From: Mycobacteroides sp. CBMA 271
GTDB taxonomy: Bacteria > Actinomycetota > Actinomycetes > Mycobacteriales > Mycobacteriaceae
Direction: 5' to 3'
Assembly (NCBI RefSeq): GCF_009729205.1
Contig: NZ_VTHB01000004.1
Location: forward strand, 310,001 to 374,000
Length of the DNA: 64,000 bases
Under the pieces are notes generated by a model, which worked only from the letters and a program-made list of their open reading frames with translations, ran no database searches and was not told the origin of the DNA. Position 1 is the first letter of the stretch; the number at the start of each line of letters is the position of its first letter. The position numbers were made by a program, and so were the translations under genes. Positions 55,929 to 64,000 of this stretch are shown piece after piece.

Positions 55929-55945
55929 ATACCCCTGGGGGGTAT
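55929..55945. promoter_or_regulatory. Copper-type operator, ATACCC-N5-GGGTAT (copy 2)
   Basis: ATACCC (55929-55934), spacer CTGGG, GGGTAT (55940-55945); read more fully it is ATACCCC-N3-GGGGTAT. It sits between a -35-like TTGACT (55922-55927) and a -10-like TATATG (55943-55948), so binding would block RNA polymerase. The ATPase ATG is at 55957. Confidence 0.75.
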
Positions 55946-55956
55946 ATGTTGACGAT

Positions 55957-58062
55957 ATGAGTGCTCACCATGACCACGCCGTGCATCCGTCATCACACAC
56001 GTCTGACGCCGCATGCGAAGTCGAAACTGATGCCGAGCATGGCAGGGCACACGAACACGACCATCACGGCCATGGAGGCCATGGCGATCACGTCGGGCAG
56101 TTCCGCAGATTGTTCTGGATCATGCTGGCGCTGTCGGTGCCGGTGGTGGCCTTCAACGACATGTTTGCGATGGTCATCGGTTATCAGCTGCCCACGACCG
56201 GTTGGGTCAAGTGGATATCGCCGGTGCTCGGCACCGTCATCTACCTCTGGGGCGGCAAACCGTTCCTGACGGGTGCGGTCAGCGAGATACGCAGTCGCAA
56301 GCCGGGAATGATGCTGCTGATCGCCTTGGCGATTACGGTGGCCTTCGTCGCGTCCTGGGGAGCGAGTCTCGGCGTGATCGACCACCAGCTGAATTTCTGG
56401 TGGGAGTTGGCGCTGCTCGTGCTGATCATGCTGCTCGGCCACTGGATCGAGATGCGGTCGCTGGCGCAGACCACCTCCGCGTTGGACTCACTGGCGGCGC
56501 TGCTGCCCGATACCGCGGAACGTGTCGAAGGTGACCAGATCGTGCCTGTCGCGCCGACTGATCTGCGGGTGGGTGACATCGTGGTAGTGCGCCCGGGCGG
56601 ATCGGTGCCCGCGGACGGCCGGATCACCGAGGGCAGTGCGCATTTGGACGAATCGATGGTGACGGGGGAGTCCCGTGCGGTGCGTCGCGGACCCGGCGAT
56701 CAGGTGGTCGCGGGTACGGTCGCCACCGACTCCGGACTTCGAGTGGAAGTCGCAGCTGTCGGTGATGACACGACGCTGGCCGGGATCCAGCGTCTGGTTG
56801 CCGACGCACAGGCGTCCAGCTCGCGCGCCCAGCGGATCGCCGATACCGCGGCCGGCTGGTTGTTCTGGTTCGCACTGGGGGCCGCCGCGCTGACGGCTCT
56901 GGCATGGACAGTGCTGGGGGAGCCCGATGCCGCGGTGGTGCGCGTCATCACGGTGCTGGTGATCGCCTGCCCGCATGCCCTGGGTCTGGCCATTCCACTG
57001 GTGGTATCCATCGCCACCGAACGCGCAGCCCGCGGCGGGGTGCTGGTGAAAGACCGTCTGGCACTGGAACAGATGCGCACGGTAGACGTTGTGCTGTTCG
57101 ACAAGACGGGAACCTTGACCAAGGGTGCTCCCACAGTGACGGGCGTGGAACCCGTCGACGGGCGCGACGCGGAGGCGCTGCTGGCGCTGGCAGCCGCAGT
57201 CGAAACCGATAGCGAGCATCCGCTGGCCCGCGCCATCGTGGAGGCTGCGCGCGGACGAGGGCTGTCGATCAGCGCCGCTAGTGGCTTCTCCTCCGAACCG
57301 GCGCTGGGCGTCACTGCGGATGTCGCCGGGGTACAGGTGGCCGTTGGTGGACCCGCGATGCTGAAACGGCATGGTGCACAAGAGCTCCCGATTGCCGAAA
57401 GATGGCGAACCGAAGGCGCGATCATCCTGCATGTCGTGGCGGACGGGCAGGTTGCCGGCGCGCTGCGGTTGGCCGACGATATCCGGCCGGAGTCCCGTGA
57501 CACCGTCGACGCGCTGCACCGGTTGGGCGTATCGGTCGTCATGATCACCGGGGATGCCCATGCCGTGGCCAACACTGTCGCGTCCGAGCTCGGCGTGGAC
57601 CGGGTGTTCTCCGAGGTGCGACCCGAGGACAAGGCGTCGACGGTAGCGCAGTTGCAAGCCGAAGGGCACACCGTGGCGATGGTCGGCGACGGCGTCAACG
57701 ATGCTCCCGCGCTGGCTCAGGCCGATGTCGGTATTGCCATCGGTGCGGGCACCGATGTCGCGATCGCTTCCGCCGGAGTCATTTTGGGCAGTTCAGATCC
57801 GCGGTCGGTGCTGTCGGTCATCGAGCTGTCTCGGGCGAGCTACCGCAAGATGAAGCAAAATCTCTGGTGGGCAGCCGGATACAACTTAATCTCGGTTCCG
57901 TTGGCGGCCGGTGTGCTGGCTCCGATCGGCTTCGTGCTCCCCATGAGCGTCGGCGCCGTCCTGATGTCGGCATCCACCGTGGTCGTCGCACTCAACGCAC
58001 AGTTGCTGCGCCGCCTAGATCTTCGTCCGGAGGAAAGCGCCCGGCGCATCCTCGGCAGATAG
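55957..58062 (+). CDS. P1B-3 type heavy-metal-transporting ATPase (CPH motif; CopB-like copper exporter)
   Basis: A 701-residue P-type ATPase. The first 50 residues are His-rich (HEHDHHGHGGHGDH), with no CxxC metal domain. The transmembrane metal site is IACPHALGLAIPLV (Cys338-Pro-His340). CPH, not CPC, defines the P1B-3 subgroup that exports Cu(II)/Cu(I)/Ag. Other motifs: VTGES (actuator), FDKTGTLTKG (phosphorylated Asp382), SEHPLA (nucleotide), GDGVNDAPALAQADVGIAIGAGTD. M7 has NLWWAAGYNLISVPLA and M8 has MSASTVVVALNA, the YN and MSxST signatures of P1B-3. The gene is led by a copper-type operator. Confidence 0.9.
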   Translation: MSAHHDHAVHPSSHTSDAACEVETDAEHGRAHEHDHHGHGGHGDHVGQFRRLFWIMLALSVPVVAFNDMFAMVIGYQLPTTGWVKWISPVLGTVIYLWGGKPFLTGAVSEIRSRKPGMMLLIALAITVAFVASWGASLGVIDHQLNFWWELALLVLIMLLGHWIEMRSLAQTTSALDSLAALLPDTAERVEGDQIVPVAPTDLRVGDIVVVRPGGSVPADGRITEGSAHLDESMVTGESRAVRRGPGDQVVAGTVATDSGLRVEVAAVGDDTTLAGIQRLVADAQASSSRAQRIADTAAGWLFWFALGAAALTALAWTVLGEPDAAVVRVITVLVIACPHALGLAIPLVVSIATERAARGGVLVKDRLALEQMRTVDVVLFDKTGTLTKGAPTVTGVEPVDGRDAEALLALAAAVETDSEHPLARAIVEAARGRGLSISAASGFSSEPALGVTADVAGVQVAVGGPAMLKRHGAQELPIAERWRTEGAIILHVVADGQVAGALRLADDIRPESRDTVDALHRLGVSVVMITGDAHAVANTVASELGVDRVFSEVRPEDKASTVAQLQAEGHTVAMVGDGVNDAPALAQADVGIAIGAGTDVAIASAGVILGSSDPRSVLSVIELSRASYRKMKQNLWWAAGYNLISVPLAAGVLAPIGFVLPMSVGAVLMSASTVVVALNAQLLRRLDLRPEESARRILGR

Positions 58063-58065
58063 GGG

Positions 58066-58623
58066 TTAGTGGATGATCGGACGGTTCAGCGCAGCGGCGG
58101 CATCGACAATGGCAGGGTGTTCGAGATCCAGGGGCTCGACCCGTTCGAGTTTCGGGCGAACCCAACTGGCCATCACCGGCCACGACGGCCGGTGATATGA
58201 CCACCAGCTGACGGCCTGCCACCGCTGATCCCCGCCGTCTGCCATGGTTTCCGACCAGATCTGATGTCCCCACGCCTGGGTGACGCCCAGGTTCCGCGCT
58301 ACCACCTGGGTGGGGCGAAGCCCAAGCTTCACAAGCTGTTTCGCATCATCGAGATTGCAGATCCGGAGGTCATCGGGAAGGCTGAACACCCCGAGTGCTT
58401 TGCGGGTTTCCAACAGCGGGAACTCGAACATCGAATCGTCCCAGGCCTGCAGATCCCCGAAGACTTCTCCGCAGGCCACTTCGGGTCGGGTGCCGAGATA
58501 CCAGACGTAGTAGTCGGGATGGTCGATCCGGCCGCCGCGTTGTGGTCGATGTTGATACAGCGGATGGCCGGGTTGCCCCGCCCTCGCGCCGACGATGTAC
58601 GGGAAGGTCCGGTAGACCAGCAT
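58066..58623 (-). CDS. RES-domain toxin (MbcT-like NAD+ phosphorylase family)
   Basis: A 185-residue RES protein. The three namesake residues are visible: Arg in LVYRTFPYI (residue 5), Glu in PEVACGEVFGDL, and Ser in AVSWWSYHRPSWPVM. From established knowledge, RES toxins such as MbcT of M. tuberculosis degrade NAD+ by phosphorolysis and are held by an Xre-type antitoxin. The toxin ATG directly follows the antitoxin TAG with no gap, so translation is coupled. It is convergent with the ATPase (3 nt between stops). Confidence 0.85.
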   Translation of the reverse strand: MLVYRTFPYIVGARAGQPGHPLYQHRPQRGGRIDHPDYYVWYLGTRPEVACGEVFGDLQAWDDSMFEFPLLETRKALGVFSLPDDLRICNLDDAKQLVKLGLRPTQVVARNLGVTQAWGHQIWSETMADGGDQRWQAVSWWSYHRPSWPVMASWVRPKLERVEPLDLEHPAIVDAAAALNRPIIH

Positions 58624-59040
58624 CTACGAAAACGATCCGGCCGCAACCGCATCCAAGGCATCGAGAACCCTGCCGGGGCCCTCGCTCTGTAGTACGTCCA
58701 GTGGTCGTGCGCCCTCAAGATAGCTGTTGGCGCTCTCCAGCCAGGTGGCCGCCGCCTGCTCGCCCCACACCAATCTCGCCCGGGAGACGATGTGTTCGAG
58801 ATCGATGATCAGCGGAGCAGCGCGGCCCCCGGGGCGTTCCTCGCCGGAGATCCAGCGTGACGGTTGTGACCGGTTCACACCGATGAACCGGGCCAACTGA
58901 GTGGCTCCACCCAGCGCATCCACCAGATACGAGACGCGTAGTGGGGCTAGTGGATCGTCGGCAGGCCGCGCACCGACCACGCGTAACGTCTTGCGCACCG
59001 CGGGAGATGTAGTCCTGCTACCTCGCTCTGTCGCCGCCAT
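58624..59040 (-). CDS. Xre/MbcA/ParS-type antitoxin
   Basis: A 138-residue antitoxin. The N-terminal 35 residues are basic and flexible. The HTH spans VSYLVDALGGATQLARFIGVNRSQPSRWISGEERP (recognition helix NRSQPSRWISG). The C-terminal MbcA/ParS toxin-binding domain is VSRARLVWGEQAAATWLESANSYLEGARPLDVLQSEGPGRVLDALDAVAAG, with the LxGxRPLD-like pattern of the family. Upstream lies an 18-bp palindrome at 59053-59070, 13 bp before the start, the likely autoregulatory operator. Confidence 0.85.
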   Translation of the reverse strand: MAATERGSRTTSPAVRKTLRVVGARPADDPLAPLRVSYLVDALGGATQLARFIGVNRSQPSRWISGEERPGGRAAPLIIDLEHIVSRARLVWGEQAAATWLESANSYLEGARPLDVLQSEGPGRVLDALDAVAAGSFS

Positions 59041-59052
59041 GACACCATCCTA

Positions 59053-59070
59053 CCCAACAAATTTGTTGGG
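59053..59070. promoter_or_regulatory. 18-bp perfect palindrome, probable TA operator
   Basis: CCCAACAAATTTGTTGGG (59053-59070) reads identically on both strands. It sits between the antitoxin start (59040) and the mbtD stop (59080), so it can be the Xre autorepression site. A role as transcription terminator of mbtD is less likely because the stem has no loop nucleotides. Confidence 0.65.
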
Positions 59071-59079
59071 CGCCGGCCA

Positions 59080-62000
59080 TCACCGGGTCTGCGAGCCCAG
59101 CACCTCGATGACGTGATCGACGGACGCGCCGCCGAGCAGATCTGCCACCGGCAGCTCGAAATTGAGCTCGGCTTGTACGCGTCGACGGAACTCGAGTGCC
59201 TGTAGCGAGTCCAGGCCCATGGCCACCATCGGCATGGCGGTGTCGATCGAGTCGACGTGATCGGCGCCAATGACCTCGGCGAGCAATTGCACCAGGTGTC
59301 CGGATCGGTTTTCGCGCACGATGGTCGAGGGTTGCGTCACCTCGGCAATCGGCGCTGGTGCGCTGTCGTCCGCAAGCTCGGAAAGCAGCGGGCCGTACCC
59401 GAAGGCGCCCAGCACCGAACGGGCCTGGGCGAGGTCGAACGCGCCCACCAGGGTATTGCCGCCCTCATGTCCCATTCCGACGGCGAGTGCATCCACCGGC
59501 CGCATCGGATGAACCCCTGCGGCAGCCAGTTTCGCGATACCCGCGTCATCGAGATCGAGATGCACGGTCCACTGGCCCCACTGCACGGACACACAGTCCA
59601 GACCGGCGGCGCGCTGACGGACCGCGAGGACGTCGAGCATCCGGTTCCCGGCCGAGTACATCAGCTGGCCCTTGCCACCGATGGTCGCCGAGAGAGAGGA
59701 ACACAACATCACACGGCAGGAATCCGTGCGCGGCAGGGCATCAAGCACATTCACAATGCCACCGACCTTGGCGCGTAATGCCTGGTGGAACTTCTCGGCA
59801 GTGACCTCGGCAAGCGGCATATCCGAGTAATCCACCGCGGCATGGATGATCTGATCCGCGGGCGTTTCGCGAAGGCCTTCTGCCAGCGTGGCGACGGCAG
59901 ACGCGTCGGTGACATCGCACGACACCGCCCGCACATCGGCACCGGTATCCCGGCGGATGGCTTCGAGTCGTCCGGAAACCACATCGGTCTCTCCAGAACG
60001 GCTGATCAGCGTGATCCGCTGGCTACCCAACCGGGCGTAGTGCTCACAGAACTCTTGGCCGAGTTTTCCTGTGCCCCCCACGATCACGAGGTGTTTGGGT
60101 GCAGTATCCGGGACGGCAGAACCGTCACGATCGCCGCTGGCGTCAACGACGCGCTTGGCGTACATGCCATCTGGGCGCAGTGCCAGCTCCGATTCCCCCG
60201 CCGACTGCAGCGCGGCCAGGATGGTGCCGGCATTGTCCGGCTGCGCGATATCGGGTGTCACGTCCAGGTGCCGGAAGGCAATGCCCGGATGTTCGGTGCC
60301 CATGCAGCGGAACCCTGCGGCAATCGCCGCAGGCACTGGGTGCGGAGCGCCGTTCTGTGCGCGGATCTGCTCGCCGTCCACGGTGACAATCCAGCATTCG
60401 GTGACCGTGCTGGCCAGCTCGGGCCACCAGGTGCGGTCGCCGAAGAACTCCGCGATCGCCGCGGTGGCTTGATGATCGTTCATGTGCCCCGCGGCGGGCA
60501 GCACGATCACCAGGGTATCGGCGTCGCCGGTCCCGGATTCTCTTGCACTATCCAGGATCTGGGCCGAAGAACCGAAGTCGGCTGCGCCGTCGCAGAGTGC
60601 CGCAGCGAGGTCCGCGGACTTACCGGTGGCGTCGACAATGCAGTACGACCTGGGCGGCATCATGGTGCGTCGGGTGACCTTGGTCCAGGTTTCGCGCAGC
60701 AGCCGCGGATACACCCCCACGCGTTCTGTCGGGTGAGCCTCCGGGGCGGCGGCGGGTGCCTGCGCGATAGAACCCTCGCTTCCGGATCGGCGATACGACA
60801 GCCAGAGCCGTATGTCGTTGTTCTGAACATTCGGGAAATCGCGCAGCGGTAGCGATACCGGTTCGGATGCCGCTGTGCGCAGCGCGTCCCAGTTGTAGTC
60901 GAGGTCGTGCACGGCAAGGTTCGCGAGGTTGGCGGTGAACTCGCCCAGATCGGTCGCGGTCCGAGTGGATGTGCCGACCACGCAGACCGCGCGTTCGGTG
61001 CCCAGTGCTGTCAGATTGTCCCGAATCGCGAGCTGCAAGGTGGGGTGCTCGGCCAGCTCCACATAGGTGTCGATCTGAGCGCCTGCCGCGGTCGCGACGG
61101 CGCGGTCGAACCGGACGATGTTGCGCAGGTTCCAGAACCAGTACTGGTCGACAGGCAGGTCTGGGGTGAGCGGCCCACCGAGTGTCGCACCGATGCATTC
61201 GATTTCAGAGGACACGAACTCGTTAACACCGAGCTTCTCGACCAGCGCCTTGCGAATCTCGGCGCCGATCGAAGCGATCATGCTGGTATGCGCCGGATAC
61301 TGCACCGGGATCACCCGTGCGAAGACTCCGTCCTCGGTGAGACGCTCGACGATCTGGTGGACGGTCTCGCGCTGACCGGAGATGCCCATCATCATCGGCG
61401 AATTCATCACCGAGAGCTCGGCCCAACCCGATTGCCGGGCAAGGAGTCTCTCGCAGGTGTCACGATCTGCCGCAATGACGGCCATGGCGTAGTCGTCGGC
61501 AGGGAACCCATCGGCGATCCGCGCCCGCGTGCCCACCACGGTGACCGCATCGGCCAGGGACGTGACGCCCGAAATGTAGGCCGCGGCGATTTCGCCCTGA
61601 CTGTGGCCGATGGTGACATCCGGATTGACGCCCACCGAACGCCAGAGTGCTGCCAGGGCGGCCATCTGGGTGAACAGGGCAGGTTGCACGACGCTCGCGC
61701 TGTCATCCGCGGAAACACCTTCGTCCAAAAGGTAATTCAACGGTGAGCGGCCGAATTGACTTGCGAAGAGCTCGGAGCAGCGGTCGGCCTCGGCGCGGTA
61801 TTCGGGAGAGGCATCGTAGAAAAGCCGTCCCATTCCCGGGCGCTGACCACCTTGACCCGGGAACACGAATCCGACTCGGCGCGCGGTCGCGGGATCGGTA
61901 TTACAGGCCACCAGCGGATGGTCCTCACCGGCGACGACGGCCCGCAGGGCCGCGACGAGTTGCTGATGGTCTGTCACCCCGATCAGCGCGCGGTACCGGC

Positions 62001-62166
62001 GTGCGGTGCGGGTCCGAAAGAGCATGCCCGCAATGCGATTCGGAGCAAGCCGAGGGTGATCGAGTACATAGGCAAGAAGCGCCGAGGCCTCGCGGCGCAG
62101 CACCTCGGGGGTGTCGGCGGACAGCAGGACCGGAGTGGCTCCGTTGGGCAAGCGGTGGTTAGACAT
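59080..62166 (-). CDS. mbtD: Mycobactin polyketide synthase MbtD (AT-KR-ACP)
   Basis: A 1028-residue PKS from ATG 62166 that lacks its own ketosynthase. The acyltransferase has the P-loop-like FVFPGQGGQRPGMG and active Ser189 in TIGHSQGEIAAAY. The ketoreductase has VIVGGTGKLGQEF (about residues 690-702) and a Ser-Tyr-Asn zone around MLCSSLSATIGGKGQLMYSAGNRMLDV. The acyl carrier has Ser987 in VAMGLDSLQALEFR for the phosphopantetheine arm. With MbtC it would add the polyketide-derived beta-hydroxy acid of mycobactin. It overlaps mbtC by 8 nt. The MbtE gene does not follow on this side. Confidence 0.93.
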   Translation of the reverse strand: MSNHRLPNGATPVLLSADTPEVLRREASALLAYVLDHPRLAPNRIAGMLFRTRTARRYRALIGVTDHQQLVAALRAVVAGEDHPLVACNTDPATARRVGFVFPGQGGQRPGMGRLFYDASPEYRAEADRCSELFASQFGRSPLNYLLDEGVSADDSASVVQPALFTQMAALAALWRSVGVNPDVTIGHSQGEIAAAYISGVTSLADAVTVVGTRARIADGFPADDYAMAVIAADRDTCERLLARQSGWAELSVMNSPMMMGISGQRETVHQIVERLTEDGVFARVIPVQYPAHTSMIASIGAEIRKALVEKLGVNEFVSSEIECIGATLGGPLTPDLPVDQYWFWNLRNIVRFDRAVATAAGAQIDTYVELAEHPTLQLAIRDNLTALGTERAVCVVGTSTRTATDLGEFTANLANLAVHDLDYNWDALRTAASEPVSLPLRDFPNVQNNDIRLWLSYRRSGSEGSIAQAPAAAPEAHPTERVGVYPRLLRETWTKVTRRTMMPPRSYCIVDATGKSADLAAALCDGAADFGSSAQILDSARESGTGDADTLVIVLPAAGHMNDHQATAAIAEFFGDRTWWPELASTVTECWIVTVDGEQIRAQNGAPHPVPAAIAAGFRCMGTEHPGIAFRHLDVTPDIAQPDNAGTILAALQSAGESELALRPDGMYAKRVVDASGDRDGSAVPDTAPKHLVIVGGTGKLGQEFCEHYARLGSQRITLISRSGETDVVSGRLEAIRRDTGADVRAVSCDVTDASAVATLAEGLRETPADQIIHAAVDYSDMPLAEVTAEKFHQALRAKVGGIVNVLDALPRTDSCRVMLCSSLSATIGGKGQLMYSAGNRMLDVLAVRQRAAGLDCVSVQWGQWTVHLDLDDAGIAKLAAAGVHPMRPVDALAVGMGHEGGNTLVGAFDLAQARSVLGAFGYGPLLSELADDSAPAPIAEVTQPSTIVRENRSGHLVQLLAEVIGADHVDSIDTAMPMVAMGLDSLQALEFRRRVQAELNFELPVADLLGGASVDHVIEVLGSQTR

Positions 62167-63472
62167 CGTTGCCGCCGGATCCCATGTCGGGCATCGCGAT
62201 GATGGCGTGAGCGTTGGCGCCCCCGGCCCCGAATGATGAGACCGCGCCATATCGAATGCCGTTCTTCGGCTCCCAGGAGTGCAGTTTGGTGGACAGTCGG
62301 ATCCCCGTCATGTTCCAGTCGATTCTGGTGGTCGGATTGTCCGCATACAGCGTCGGCGGAATATGCCCGTTCTGCCCCGACAGCAGTAGTTTGATCAGGC
62401 CCACCATGCCCGCGGCGGATTGCGCGTGTCCCGCATTGGATTTCGCGGAACCTAGCAGCGCCTGAGAGCCGCCGGCGCCGTAAGTGCTCTGCAGGGCCAT
62501 GATCTCGAGCGGATCGCCGGCGCGGGTGCCCGTACCGTGCCCTTCGAGCATGCCGACATCGGCAGGATCGATCCCGGACGCAGCGATCGTCGCCGCAACC
62601 AGCTTTGCCTGTGCGCGCCCGCGCGGAACCAGGATGGGCTTGCCCCCGCCGTTGTGGTTGGTGCGAATGGCCATAATGCGCCCGTACACCCGGTGTCCAA
62701 GCTCCCGTGCTCGCGATTCACGTTCCAGCACAACCATTCCGGCGGCCTCGCCCCACAGCGTGCCGTTTGCCTCATCGGAATACGAGCGACAATGGCCGTC
62801 CGGATCGAGCGCGTGGAGCTTGGAGAATTCGAAGAACCCGCCAGGGGAACCCATGACGCAGACGCCACCGGCGAGGGCCCATTCGCATTCGTCGGCCCGC
62901 ACCGCAGAGGCGGCCAGATGCAGTGCCGACAACGATGATGCGCACGCGGAGTCGACGCACATCGAGGGTCCGACGAGCCCGAGGCCGTGGGAGATCCGGC
63001 CAGCGATGCCGAGCTGGCCGCCACCGACGACACGGTGGCCGCTATGGGCGTTTATCTCGCCCGCGCGCGGGCCGTATTCGTTGGGGGAGGCGCCGATGAA
63101 ACAGGCGGCCTCGGCACCGTCCAGGTCATTGGGATTGAGACCGGCGTTCTCCAGAGCGCGCCAGGCAACCCGCATCCCGATCCGCTGCTGGGGGTCCATC
63201 GCAACGGCTTCGCGTTGTGTGAATCCATAGAATCCGGGATCGAAAATGGTTGCGTCGGTAAGGAATCCGCCAGCGTCGGAGACATTCCCCCACCCATCGC
63301 GATCGGACAGCGACAGCAGTTCGTCGATGGGCCAATCCCGATCGCGGGGGAAGGGGCCGATGAGTTCGCGTCCGTCGGCCAGTGCATTCCAGAACGCCGA
63401 GGTGGTATCGATTCCGCCGGGAGCCTCGATCGCCATCCCGGAGATGACGACGGGATCTGTGTCGGTACTCAT
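62159..63472 (-). CDS. mbtC: Mycobactin ketosynthase MbtC
   Basis: A stand-alone type I ketosynthase of 437 residues. The active-site Cys177 is in VDSACASSLSALHLA. The two catalytic histidines are in EGHGTGTRAGDPLE and AKSNAGHAQSAAGMVGLIK. FDPGFYGFTQREAVAMDPQQRI and VSSFGAGGANAHAII are the classic KS blocks. It extends the salicyl-oxazoline-seryl chain delivered by MbtB with a malonyl unit held by MbtD. It is translationally coupled to the gene upstream (ATGA) and to mbtD. Expression is presumably iron-regulated, but the cluster promoter is outside the window. Confidence 0.94.
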   Translation of the reverse strand: MSTDTDPVVISGMAIEAPGGIDTTSAFWNALADGRELIGPFPRDRDWPIDELLSLSDRDGWGNVSDAGGFLTDATIFDPGFYGFTQREAVAMDPQQRIGMRVAWRALENAGLNPNDLDGAEAACFIGASPNEYGPRAGEINAHSGHRVVGGGQLGIAGRISHGLGLVGPSMCVDSACASSLSALHLAASAVRADECEWALAGGVCVMGSPGGFFEFSKLHALDPDGHCRSYSDEANGTLWGEAAGMVVLERESRARELGHRVYGRIMAIRTNHNGGGKPILVPRGRAQAKLVAATIAASGIDPADVGMLEGHGTGTRAGDPLEIMALQSTYGAGGSQALLGSAKSNAGHAQSAAGMVGLIKLLLSGQNGHIPPTLYADNPTTRIDWNMTGIRLSTKLHSWEPKNGIRYGAVSSFGAGGANAHAIIAMPDMGSGGNDV

Positions 63473-64000
63473 GACTGGGGCGACGACGTGTGGGCGGCGC
63501 CCGAGGCCATCAGGTCAGCGAGAGCCTCGATGTGCGTGTTGAGGTAGAAATGCCCACCGTCGAATAACGTCACGTCCAACGTGTCGGTGTGCTGGCCCCA
63601 GCCGTACAGGTCTCGCATGCTGATCATCGGATCCTGATCGCCGCCGATGGAATGGATTCGCGCGGCGACCTTGATGTCCGCTGGGCAGGTGTACGCGTTG
63701 AAGGCCTGGTAGTCGCCCTTCATGACCGGGAGCGCCATCCGCATCACGTCGAGGTTGGCCATGACTGTGGAGTTGGTGCCCTCCAATGCGCCCATATGAG
63801 CCAGCACCGAATCGTCGTCGGTCGGAAGAGGTGGCTTGTCGGCGATGTTGCCGGGCGCCACCGCCGAGGAGACGGTGAGCTGATGCACGTGGTGTCCCGC
63901 GGCCTCGGCGAGCCTGACGAACTCGAAGGACACCACCGCGCCCATGCTGTGGCCGAAGGTATAGATCGGGACGTCGTGACGGTGATCGGACGACTGGAAC
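63469..64000 (-). CDS. mbtB: 3' end of MbtB (phenyloxazoline synthase), thioesterase domain
   Basis: The last 177 codons of a gene entering from the right edge. The visible part is an alpha/beta-hydrolase thioesterase domain: IYTFGHSMGAVVSFEFVRLAEAAG (nucleophile Ser in GHSMG), HSIGGDQDPMISMRDLYGW (acid residue loop) and TLFDGGHFYLNTHIEALADLM (catalytic His). MbtB of M. tuberculosis (Cy-A-PCP-TE) ends in such a domain and directly precedes mbtC, so this identification rests on context plus TE similarity. A stand-alone thioesterase is the alternative. Confidence 0.8.
   Translation of the reverse strand, partial: FQSSDHRHDVPIYTFGHSMGAVVSFEFVRLAEAAGHHVHQLTVSSAVAPGNIADKPPLPTDDDSVLAHMGALEGTNSTVMANLDVMRMALPVMKGDYQAFNAYTCPADIKVAARIHSIGGDQDPMISMRDLYGWGQHTDTLDVTLFDGGHFYLNTHIEALADLMASGAAHTSSPQS

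Noticed and set aside
59053..59070. Palindrome as intrinsic terminator of mbtD
   Set aside because: A perfect palindrome without loop or U-tract is a better operator; its spacing to the antitoxin start also fits.

Overview
The window is high-GC (about 64-65%) actinobacterial chromosome. Gene order and protein sequences place it in the Mycobacteriaceae, most likely the Mycobacteroides abscessus/chelonae group. The order follows the M. tuberculosis Rv2185c-Rv2129c region almost gene by gene in reverse (TB16.3, plsC, mptC, aroG, pknL, mptA, idsA2, lppM, mraZ to wag31, dapE2, pyrD, lppL, uppP, cysQ, mshC). It then runs into a mycobactin (mbt) locus. Ortholog names are recognised from memory of these families; no database search was made.

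Layout. 1-14125: lipid, mannan and regulatory genes: an F420-type oxidoreductase fragment, a START-like protein, an ArsA-like ATPase, an acyltransferase, two GT-C mannosyltransferases for lipomannan/LAM, an exoribonuclease, DAHP synthase, PknL with its DNA-binding partner, an isoprenyl diphosphate synthase, an MTHFR-like enzyme, lipoprotein LppM and a GNAT. 14429-37441: the division and cell wall (dcw) cluster: mraZ-rsmH-ftsL-pbpB-murE-murF-mraY-murD-ftsW-murG-murC-ftsQ-ftsZ-pgeF-yggS-sepF-yggT-wag31. Most genes overlap by 4-8 nt. The cluster opens with MraZ boxes, a leader hairpin and a structured mraZ-rsmH spacer matching my recollection of the mycobacterial mraW RNA motif. Between sepF and yggT sits an extra operon (SRPBCC-ArsR-DUF899) with two perfect GCAAC-N5-GTTGC operators.

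37487-53959: a membrane protein, a secreted M15 peptidase, a TetR-controlled AhpD-like/metallo-hydrolase pair with a palindromic operator, tRNA-Leu(GAG), then peptidase, PEBP, pyrD, lppL, uppP, phosphatase, the DUF3090/SCO1664 pair, cysQ and mshC (mycothiol), and an SDR.

54003-58062 is the most unusual part. Two copies of the same 17-bp operator, ATACCC-N5-GGGTAT, bracket an LpqS-like protein, three tandem paralogous small secreted proteins with conserved cysteines, and a His-rich CPH-type (P1B-3) metal ATPase. This looks like a copper-responsive envelope defence island. The small secreted paralogs have no function I can name. 58066-59070 is a RES/Xre toxin-antitoxin pair with an 18-bp perfect palindrome at its promoter. 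59080-64000 (minus strand) holds mbtD, mbtC and the 3' end of mbtB, encoding parts of the mycobactin siderophore assembly line.

No insertion sequences, CRISPR arrays or rRNA genes were seen.
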